Part shown: positions 1-4,648 of the stretch, piece by piece | How the letters are laid out: every line of letters begins with the position of its first letter | Position numbering within the stretch: the first letter of the stretch is position 1 | DNA from: Candidatus Pelagibacter sp. | GTDB taxonomy: Bacteria > Pseudomonadota > Alphaproteobacteria > Pelagibacterales > Pelagibacteraceae | NCBI GenBank assembly: GCA_013204495.1 | Contig: JABMNQ010000083.1 | Coordinates: 1 to 6,698, forward strand | DNA: 6,698 bases | Reading direction: 5' to 3' | Notes under the pieces: generated by a model | What the model was told of the DNA's origin: nothing | What the model saw: the letters and a program-made list of their open reading frames with translations, nothing else | The model's database searches: none | Program-made: the position numbers and the translations under genes

Positions 1-277
1 CGTTAATAAAATTACTTTTAATATTAACTTCTGAAAGCTTACTGTTAATTCTTTTTCCACCTCCGTGAACAATTACTGGATTAAAGCCAAGCTTATTTAA
101 AACAACAACATCCTCGATAAAAATTTCAAATAATTTTGGATCAACTAAAACACTGCCACCACACTTAATGACAATAAATTCATCATTATACTTTTCTAAG
201 TATTTTTTTACTTCTTCAACTGTTGGGCCATCTTTAGGTAGGATATTTATTAACTCTTCTTCTTTTAACGATGACAT
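1..277 (-). CDS. argB: Acetylglutamate kinase, N-terminal part (cut by window edge)
   Basis: ArgB phosphorylates N-acetyl-L-glutamate with ATP, the second step of arginine synthesis in the cytoplasm. Only the first 92 residues are present; the family is usually about 290-300 residues. After a 33-residue lead comes the amino-acid kinase start FIVIKCGGS (about residues 34-42), with the phosphate-binding Lys38 and Gly40-Gly41. The glycine loop VIVHGGGKRIN follows at about 68-78, where HGGG is the ArgB signature. The more common residue after the Lys is Tyr; here it is Cys39. The ATG (277-275) follows the yidC stop (280-278) with no base between, so argB is very probably translated from the same transcript as yidC. 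I see no Shine-Dalgarno sequence before it, only an A/T-rich stretch that encodes the YidC C-terminus. The identification rests on two motifs in a partial protein, but these are specific. Confidence 0.9.
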   Translation of the reverse strand, partial: MSSLKEEELINILPKDGPTVEEVKKYLEKYNDEFIVIKCGGSVLVDPKLFEIFIEDVVVLNKLGFNPVIVHGGGKRINSKLSEVNIKSNFIN

Positions 278-1954
278 TTAAATTGTTTTAATAGTCATTT
301 TTCTTTGGACAATATATTGCTGGATCATTGTGAAGATATTGTTGAAACTCCAGTAGATAACAAGACCCGCGGGAAACGGTGCAAGAATTACAGTAAGAAA
401 TATTGGAAAGAACATAAATATTTTAGTCTGTATCGGATCTGGCGGAGTTGGGTTAAGCTTTTGTTGTATGAACATTGTGATACCCATAATAATAGGCCAC
501 GCACCTATTAATAAGAAAGAAGGTGGATCCCAAGGAAGCAAACCAAAAACATTAAATACAGAGGTTGGATCTCTATCACTCAAGTCATGTATCCATCCAT
601 AAAATGGCATGTGTCTCATTTCAATAGTTACAAATAATACTTTATACAAAGCAAAGAAAACTGGAATCTGAACTAGTATAGGTAGACAACCACTCATAGG
701 GTTAACTTTTTCTTTTTTATAAAGAGCCATCATTGCTTGTTGCAATTTCATTTTATCGTCTTTATGAATTTCTTTTAGTCTAGCCATTTCAGGTGCTAGG
801 AGTTTCATTTTCCCCATCGATTTAAAGCTAAAGTTGGCAAGAGGAAAGAAAGCCAATCTAATACAAACGGTAACAGCAATAATTGCTAAACCGTAATTAC
901 CAAGTAATTTAAAGAAGTAATCTAATACAAAAAATAAAGGCTTCGTAATAAAGTACATAAAGCCCCAATCAATGGCTAGATCAAATTTATTGATATCTAA
1001 ATTTTCAGCATAACCATCAATCACTTTTACTCTTTTAGCGGCAACTATAATTTGAATGTTTTCTTCAATAGAGCTGTTTGCTTTAACCTCAATACCTTCA
1101 GTAGATATATAGTTAGCTCTGAATTTATTTTTATAGTCAAAAGTTATTTTAAACTCTTTATCTTTAGGAGGTATAACTGATGTAACCCAAAACTTATCTG
1201 AAATAGCTACAAATCCTTCTTGTGCTATTTGTGAAAACTTCTTTTCCTGAATATCATCGTAATCTTCTTCAATTAACTGATCGTCAAGCACTGATAGAAA
1301 CCCTTCATGTAAAATATAAAAGCCAGATATTTCTGGTAATTTATTTCTAATTATTTGTCCGTATGAGTAAAAATTATAAGATTTATCTGATGAGTTAATT
1401 ATTTTTTCTTTTACAGTAAATAAAAATTGATCATCTAAACTTATATATTTTTCGAATGTAATGTCTTGAGAATTGCTCCATGTTAGTTTTACAGGATTGT
1501 TATTAGTTAATTTTTTGTTTCCAGAAACTTTCCAGACCGTAGAAGAATCAGGTACATCTATGTTTTTATTAGTACTTACAAAACCACTTTCGATTAAGTA
1601 ACCATCCTCAACATTTCTTGGACTTAATAAGGTTATTTGTTCATTTCCATTAAGTTCAATATTATATTCTTTGAAAGTTAAATCGTCTATCGCTGCACCT
1701 TTTAAAGAAATAGATCCAACAACACTACTGTTTTCAAATTGAATTCTAGCATTTTCTTTTAAAGCATCTGTTCTTGAAAGTTTTGAAAAATCTTCATTTT
1801 TATCTAGGCTAGGAGTGTCTGCATTGTTTTCAATTTTTTTTTGTTCAGCTAAATTTTGTTTGATAACTGCAGGGTCAGGCTGAAAAAAGAGGGAGTATAA
1901 AATAATTACAGCTGCTGATAGTGATATTGCTGCTATTACGTTTCTAGTATCCAT
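278..1954 (-). CDS. yidC: Membrane protein insertase YidC
   Basis: YidC inserts and folds inner-membrane proteins, alone or with SecYEG. It has 558 residues, close to the usual length of Gram-negative YidC (E. coli 548). An N-terminal membrane anchor (about 5-24, MDTRNVIAAISLS start) leads into a large, poorly conserved periplasmic P1 domain (about 60-325). The conserved insertase core follows. It has an amphipathic helix near 333-350 and TM2 at about 353-373, which carries the groove arginine Arg366 in TVCIRLAFF. A charged cytoplasmic helical hairpin (about 380-415, KMKLLAPEM onward) and the NPMSGCLPILVQIPVFFALY signature (418-437, TM3) come next, then further membrane segments near 479-497, 511-527 and 528-546. 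The C-terminal tail after the last segment is short. The start codon overlaps the yidD stop by one base (TAATG), and argB follows immediately. No lipobox is visible. Confidence 0.97.
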   Translation of the reverse strand: MDTRNVIAAISLSAAVIILYSLFFQPDPAVIKQNLAEQKKIENNADTPSLDKNEDFSKLSRTDALKENARIQFENSSVVGSISLKGAAIDDLTFKEYNIELNGNEQITLLSPRNVEDGYLIESGFVSTNKNIDVPDSSTVWKVSGNKKLTNNNPVKLTWSNSQDITFEKYISLDDQFLFTVKEKIINSSDKSYNFYSYGQIIRNKLPEISGFYILHEGFLSVLDDQLIEEDYDDIQEKKFSQIAQEGFVAISDKFWVTSVIPPKDKEFKITFDYKNKFRANYISTEGIEVKANSSIEENIQIIVAAKRVKVIDGYAENLDINKFDLAIDWGFMYFITKPLFFVLDYFFKLLGNYGLAIIAVTVCIRLAFFPLANFSFKSMGKMKLLAPEMARLKEIHKDDKMKLQQAMMALYKKEKVNPMSGCLPILVQIPVFFALYKVLFVTIEMRHMPFYGWIHDLSDRDPTSVFNVFGLLPWDPPSFLLIGAWPIIMGITMFIQQKLNPTPPDPIQTKIFMFFPIFLTVILAPFPAGLVIYWSFNNIFTMIQQYIVQRKMTIKTI

Positions 1955-2205
1955 TATTTCTTAGCCTTTAATTCTTTGTTTACTGGATCAAATCCTTCAC
2001 CACCACCCAATATTTTAATAGGGTGACATGAAAATATTCTTTTAGTACTTTTTGAGATTGCCTTAACAAGACCATATGTTCTTAAACATTCAATTGTATA
2101 TTCTGAGCAAGTTGGAAGATATCTGCAGGAAGGAGTTAAGTAGGGGCTAATAACCATTTTATAAAATTTGATCAGGCCAATTAAAGTGTTTGATATAATA
2201 TTCAT
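1954..2205 (-). CDS. yidD: Membrane protein insertion efficiency factor YidD
   Basis: YidD is a small amphipathic protein at the inner face of the membrane that aids YidC-dependent insertion; it is encoded next to yidC in most bacteria. The 83-residue length is typical. The family signature is complete: KFYKMVISPYLTPSCRYLPTCSEY spans residues 13-36, with Cys27 and Cys33. A TYG segment near 43-45 follows, then KRIFSCHP with Cys60, and GGEGFDPV near 68-75. Cys40 is an additional cysteine. The N-terminal 20 residues form the amphipathic helix. It starts one base inside the rnpA stop and ends one base inside the yidC start, so rnpA, yidD and yidC are a tightly coupled series. I see nothing missing or broken. 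Confidence 0.96.
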   Translation of the reverse strand: MNIISNTLIGLIKFYKMVISPYLTPSCRYLPTCSEYTIECLRTYGLVKAISKSTKRIFSCHPIKILGGGEGFDPVNKELKAKK

Positions 2206-2549
2206 TACTTAATTTTTTCTATGTCTTGGAGTAAAGTATCTTTTATTATCGCATATTCATTGTTTAGCATAGTTATTTTCGCAATCACAAGGTAAGAATA
2301 ATTAAAATTTATTGATATTTTTTTTACAGCTTCGTTCATAATATTTTTTAATCTTCTTTTAATTTTATTTCTCTTTATTGCACCACGGATTAGTTTTTTT
2401 TTAGCTACAAAGCTGATGTTTAGTTTTTTATTATCTTTATCTTCAAGTGGACCAAAAAAAAGAGTGATATATTTATTTGAGATTTTTTTCTTTTTAAGTA
2501 AATTTTTGAAATCTTCGTTTTTAGAAAGAGCAACAATTTTGCTTTTCAT
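2205..2549 (-). CDS. rnpA: Ribonuclease P protein component
   Basis: RnpA is the protein subunit of RNase P. It binds the catalytic RNA and the 5' leader of precursor tRNAs and is needed for tRNA 5' maturation in the cell. The 114 residues match the usual length of about 110-125. The family RNR signature lies at about 53-68 (LIRGAIKRNKIKRRLK), with Arg60, Asn61, Lys64, Arg65 and Arg66 on the RNA-binding helix. The N-terminal part carries the expected FK..LKKKK..N.. pattern and a beta strand (NISFVAKKK, 44-52) that leads into the helix. The protein is very rich in lysine, as expected for an AT-rich genome. It begins 10 bases after the rpmH stop, the standard rpmH-rnpA pairing, and its stop overlaps the yidD start. 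No Shine-Dalgarno sequence is seen in the 10-base gap, so translation may depend on rpmH. Confidence 0.95.
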   Translation of the reverse strand: MKSKIVALSKNEDFKNLLKKKKISNKYITLFFGPLEDKDNKKLNISFVAKKKLIRGAIKRNKIKRRLKNIMNEAVKKISINFNYSYLVIAKITMLNNEYAIIKDTLLQDIEKIK

Positions 2550-2559
2550 TTAGACTAGC

Positions 2560-2724
2560 TTATTTACCTTTTGGCTTTTTTTGAGTGGATGACACTGTAA
2601 GATGCTTACGTCCCTTATCACGTCTTCTCTTAATAAGTTTTTTCCCACCTTTGGTTGCCATCTTTGACCTGAAGCCATGCTTCTTAAGACGCTTTCCAAC
2701 TTTGGGCTGATATGTTCTTTTCAT
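2560..2724 (-). CDS. rpmH: 50S ribosomal protein L34 (bL34)
   Basis: bL34 is a small basic protein of the large ribosomal subunit. The reading frame is 54 codons: ATG at 2724-2722, TAA at 2562-2560. It begins [18 protein letters not shown] and continues through [20 protein letters not shown] to RKHL, the full bL34 pattern (KRTYQP, HGFR..MAT.GG, RR..KGR). Most bL34 proteins end after about 44 residues at that point. Here a hydrophilic tail of about ten residues ([11 protein letters not shown], 44-54) follows. The base composition of this gene is less AT-rich than its neighbours (AAG, CGT, GGC, CTT codons), as expected for a highly expressed gene. It is the first gene of the leftward operon, with a good candidate promoter about 33 bases upstream of the start codon. 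Confidence 0.97.
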   Translation of the reverse strand: MKRTYQPKVGKRLKKHGFRSKMATKGGKKLIKRRRDKGRKHLTVSSTQKKPKGK

Positions 2725-2756
2725 AGGATTTATTTAATTTTTTTTAAATTTCGCCC

Positions 2757-2785
2757 TTTATAGTAATTATATGTATAAATAGCAA
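2757..2785 (-). promoter_or_regulatory. Candidate sigma-70 promoter of rpmH-rnpA-yidD-yidC-argB
   Basis: Reading leftward, TTGCTA (2785-2780) and TATAAA (2762-2757) are separated by exactly 17 bases. Next comes GGGCG, a strikingly GC-rich run in an otherwise A/T-only spacer. The start point would fall near 2750, giving a leader of about 26 bases before the rpmH ATG. A GC-rich discriminator just after the -10 box is the known hallmark of promoters of stable RNA and ribosomal protein genes that respond to growth rate and ppGpp. A second TATAAT match lies at 2771-2766, but I see no good -35 box for it. The assignment is from pattern only. Confidence 0.6.
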
Positions 2786-2796
2786 ATAGAAGATTT

Positions 2797-2802
2797 TATA
2801 AT
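2797..2802 (+). promoter_or_regulatory. Candidate -10 box of the TVP38-family gene, implying a very short leader
   Basis: A perfect TATAAT lies at 2797-2802, 14 bases before the ATG at 2817. Transcription would start near 2808-2810, leaving a leader of only about 7-9 bases with no Shine-Dalgarno sequence. The position for a -35 box (around 2774-2779) reads TATAAA, a poor match, and falls within the rpmH promoter. In DNA this A/T-rich a perfect hexamer can occur by chance, so the call is tentative. Confidence 0.35.
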
Positions 2803-2816
2803 AGCACTAGTAAATT

Positions 2817-3536
2817 ATGGAAAAATCAAAAAAAGTTAAGATAACTTTAGGTTTATTTTATCTTCTAGTTGTTTCCTCATTTTTATACTTTTTTTTATCA
2901 AAATTCACCCTAGAAGAATTAACCAGCTATGAATTTATCAAAAATAATAGAGATTATTTTTTTGGACTAAAGCAAACTAATTTATTTTTAATTTCATTAG
3001 TATTCTTAATATCTACAATTATTTGGGTTGTTATGGCTGGTTTTGGTTTACCAGTTGCACTTCTAGCAGGGTTTATTTTTGGTAAGTGGCTGGGAACATT
3101 TATTTTAATAATTGGAATGACTATTGGTGCAACAATTTTATACATGCTAGGTAATTATTTTTTTAAAGAAGTGATCAAGGAAAAGTTTTTAAATAGGTTT
3201 AAAAATTTAGAAATAAAATTTAAGAAATCAGAATTTATTTATCTTTTAGCTTATAGATTTATAGGAGGAATTCCTTTTGCCTTATCAAATGTGCTACCTT
3301 GTATTTTTAACGTCAGAGTAAGTAATTTTTTTTGGGCCACATTAATAGGATTAACCCCACCATTATTTTTAGTTGTTTCAATTGGAAGTGGGCTTGAAAA
3401 AATTATCGAACAAAATTTAGAAGCTCCAAGAATTATTGATTTAATATATTCACCAGATATTTATATCCCAATGATTGCTTTTGCAGCTCTAATAATAATC
3501 ACAATTATAACTAGAAAAATATTCTACAAAAAATAA
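2817..3536 (+). CDS. TVP38/TMEM64 family membrane protein (VTT domain)
   Basis: An integral membrane protein of the TVP38/TMEM64 group, which has the VTT/SNARE-associated domain (DedA superfamily). Relatives are implicated in lipid scrambling or transport and membrane homeostasis; the bacterial substrate is generally unknown. Its 239 residues are typical. A first membrane helix (about 9-27) is followed by a polar loop, then helices near 55-75 and 78-112. The latter contains the conserved GFGLPVALLAGFIFGKWLG segment (75-93). A charged cytoplasmic stretch (116-138) is followed by the second signature, LLAYRFIGGIPFALSNVLP (143-161), with Arg147 and Pro153. FFWATLIGLTPP (171-182) and a last helix (about 216-232) end the domain, with a basic tail ITRKIFYKK. 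It lies divergent from the rpmH operon and ends two bases before the convergent tRNA gene, with no terminator of its own visible. Confidence 0.88.
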   Translation: MEKSKKVKITLGLFYLLVVSSFLYFFLSKFTLEELTSYEFIKNNRDYFFGLKQTNLFLISLVFLISTIIWVVMAGFGLPVALLAGFIFGKWLGTFILIIGMTIGATILYMLGNYFFKEVIKEKFLNRFKNLEIKFKKSEFIYLLAYRFIGGIPFALSNVLPCIFNVRVSNFFWATLIGLTPPLFLVVSIGSGLEKIIEQNLEAPRIIDLIYSPDIYIPMIAFAALIIITIITRKIFYKK

Positions 3537-3538
3537 TC

Positions 3539-3613
3539 TGGTGCCCTCATCGGGAATCAAACCCGAAACTGACCCTTACCAAGGGCCTGTTTTATCATTA
3601 AAACTACAAGGGC
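3539..3613 (-). tRNA. tRNA-Thr (anticodon GGT), with encoded CCA
   Basis: The minus strand folds into a full cloverleaf of 75 bases including CCA (3541-3539). The acceptor is GCCCTTG/TGAGGGC, with two G-U pairs at its inner end. The D stem is GTTT/AAAC with loop TAATGATA. The anticodon stem is GGCCC/GGGTC with loop TTGGTAA, so the anticodon is GGT, reading ACC and ACT. The variable loop is AGTT, and the T stem is TCGGG/CCCGA with loop TTTGATT. Known threonine identity elements are present: G1-C72, C2-G71, G35 and U36. The anticodon arm closely resembles that of E. coli tRNA-Thr(GGT). The core departs from consensus: position 56 is T rather than C, 19 is A rather than G, and 14 is T rather than A. 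The 3' end lies two bases from the end of the TVP38-family gene, so the two transcripts converge. No clear promoter for it was found. Confidence 0.93.
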
Positions 3614-3646
3614 ATTTAGTAATAGTAATAATTGTTCTTCCAACTA

Positions 3647-3674
3647 TTGCCATAATATAAATGTAGATTATATT
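3647..3674 (+). promoter_or_regulatory. Candidate promoter for the 3704 - hisD gene cluster
   Basis: TTGCCA (3647-3652) and TATATT (3669-3674) are 16 bases apart. This would place the start point near 3681 and give a leader of about 23 bases before the ATG at 3704. It is the best match I can find in the 90-base spacer between the tRNA 5' end and the gene. The base composition makes chance matches likely, so this is a modest call. Confidence 0.35.
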
Positions 3675-3694
3675 GAATTATCAAAGTTCAATAT
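3670..3694. repeat. Perfect 8-base inverted repeat in the tRNA-Thr / small-gene spacer
   Basis: ATATTGAA (3670-3677) and TTCAATAT (3687-3694) are perfect inverse complements around a 9-base centre (TTATCAAAG). The repeat overlaps the candidate -10 box and the expected start point of the rightward cluster and ends nine bases before the ATG. The position suits an operator for a dimeric regulator, or a weak hairpin at the 5' end of the mRNA. The arms are AT-rich with one G-C pair each, so an RNA hairpin would be weak. No T-run follows on the plus strand, so it does not look like a rightward terminator. Confidence 0.45.
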
Positions 3695-3703
3695 TAAAAA
3701 ATT

Positions 3704-3988
3704 ATGAAAATTTATACAAAAATTGTTTTAGATATCGACAATAATTTAATTGAAGAGGAATATTACTATTATATAGGACCCATGGCGTTTGCTGGAATAC
3801 ACTATGACTTTAAGAGCACCAAGGGTAATAAACTAATGGAAAAACAAGCAAAGCGTGAAAAGAAACTTGCTGAAAGAAAAGCAAAACGCGAAGCTAAAGA
3901 AGGTCCAAAGACACAAGAGGAACCAGAAAAAGTTTTAGATGCATCAAAACCTATCACTTTAGATTTCTTAACTAATCCAGATAAATAA
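3704..3988 (+). CDS. Hypothetical 94-residue protein with acidic/Tyr-rich start and Lys/Arg-rich middle
   Basis: I do not recognise a named family. The N-terminal 35 residues look like a short beta-rich module: MKIYTKIVLDIDNNLIEE, then a run of four tyrosines (21-24), then IGPMAFAG (24-31). The middle (about 44-66) alternates Lys/Arg, Ala and Glu in a pattern suggesting a charged helix or coiled coil (KQAKREKKLAERKAKRE). The C-terminus is acidic and ends KPITLDFLTNPDK. No membrane segment or signal peptide is present. From memory, the opening (K-Y-T-K-hydrophobic-D, then EE..Y.Y.GP.A) resembles short uncharacterised proteins of marine phages and Alphaproteobacteria, but I cannot confirm this without a search. 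Its stop overlaps the start of the next small gene by one base. The one-base overlap and the lack of stops support a real gene; ATG at 3704 is the first in frame, and no Shine-Dalgarno sequence is seen. Confidence 0.7.
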   Translation: MKIYTKIVLDIDNNLIEEEYYYYIGPMAFAGIHYDFKSTKGNKLMEKQAKREKKLAERKAKREAKEGPKTQEEPEKVLDASKPITLDFLTNPDK

Positions 3989-4089
3989 TGAGTGATAAAG
4001 AAAGAAATGAAAGATTAAGCTTAGCACTTAAAAAAAATCTTAAAAAAAGAAAAATTTTTCAAAAAAAAAATAAGAAGAAAAGCAAATAA
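3988..4089 (+). CDS. Very basic 33-residue peptide gene between the 94-residue gene and dcd
   Basis: A short frame opens at the ATG overlapping the previous stop (TAATG at 3986-3990). It closes in a TAA whose last base begins the dcd ATG (TAATG at 4087-4091), so it fits the gap exactly. The product starts [22 protein letters not shown] and continues with [11 protein letters not shown], where nearly all residues after position 14 are basic. The pattern ERL..AL..NL.RRK resembles, from memory, a short uncharacterised alphaproteobacterial protein group that is often Arg-rich in GC-rich relatives; the replacement of Arg by Lys would fit the AT-rich genome. The role is unknown; the high charge suggests nucleic-acid or ribosome contact, which is inference only. 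The gene holds several A-runs, including ten A at 4061-4070. Confidence 0.6.
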   Translation: MSDKERNERLSLALKKNLKKRKIFQKKNKKKSK

Positions 4090-4646
4090 TGTCAGTACTT
4101 TCCGATAAATCAATAAGGAAACTTGCACTTGAAGAAGAAATGATTTCTCCTTTTGTAGATAAACAAGTAAGGGATGGTAAAATTTCTTATGGACTTAGTT
4201 CATTCGGATATGATGCAAGAGTAGCAGATGAATTTAAAATATTTCACAATGTAAATTCATCCATAGTGGATCCTAAAAAATTCACATCAGATAACTTTGT
4301 TACAAAAAAAACCTCCGACTATATTATTATTCCACCAAATTCTTTTGCACTAGGGACCACAATAGAAGTTTTTAAAATACCAAGAGATATAATGTGTATT
4401 GTTGTGGGTAAAAGCACATATGCAAGAACTGGAATTATAGTAAACGTAACACCCATCGAATCAGAATTTTTTGGTACGGTTACTCTCGAATTTTCAAACA
4501 CCACTCCACTACCAGCAAAAATATATGCAAATGAAGGGGTGGCTCAATTCTTATTTTTAAAAGGAGATCAAGCTCCAGAAACTTCATACGCAGACCGAAA
4601 AGGAAAATACATGGGTCAAACTGGAGTAACTTTGCCAAAAGTATAA
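4089..4646 (+). CDS. dcd: dCTP deaminase
   Basis: Dcd converts dCTP to dUTP and ammonia, feeding the dUMP pool for thymidylate synthesis in the cytoplasm. The 185 residues match the alphaproteobacterial form; the E. coli enzyme has 193. The N-terminus has [10 protein letters not shown] (4-13) and the family stretch [13 protein letters not shown] (33-45). The active-site segment GKSTYARTG (107-115) supplies Ser109 and Arg113. [16 protein letters not shown] (131-146) supplies the catalytic glutamate Glu134, equal to E. coli Glu138. The C-terminus has the nucleotide-closing pattern [13 protein letters not shown]. Nothing indicates the bifunctional deaminase/dUTPase. The start overlaps the stop of the 33-residue gene, and murA begins two bases after the stop. 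Confidence 0.97.
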   Translation: MSVLSDKSIRKLALEEEMISPFVDKQVRDGKISYGLSSFGYDARVADEFKIFHNVNSSIVDPKKFTSDNFVTKKTSDYIIIPPNSFALGTTIEVFKIPRDIMCIVVGKSTYARTGIIVNVTPIESEFFGTVTLEFSNTTPLPAKIYANEGVAQFLFLKGDQAPETSYADRKGKYMGQTGVTLPKV

Positions 4647-4648
4647 TC

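Noticed and set aside
305..511. 68-codon plus-strand frame opposite the yidC 3' part
   Set aside because: It covers the conserved last membrane segments of YidC on the other strand and has no features of its own.
2725..2816. Chromosome origin next to rpmH-rnpA, as in many bacteria
   Set aside because: The 92-base spacer has no match to the DnaA box TTATCCACA, and dnaA is not adjacent; the AT-richness is that of the whole window.
3618..3631. Short TAGTAATAGTAATA-like repetition next to the tRNA 5' end
   Set aside because: Two imperfect units in A/T-rich DNA are expected by chance.
3539..3703. Phage or island attachment site at the tRNA-Thr gene
   Set aside because: No duplicated tRNA end, integrase or element boundary is visible, and the 3' end of the tRNA, where integration usually occurs, faces an intact housekeeping-type gene.
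4061..4070. Run of ten A in the 33-codon gene as a possible slippage site fusing the peptide to Dcd
   Set aside because: The frame that would lead into dcd meets a TAA at 4071-4073, directly after the run, so an added base cannot produce a fusion.
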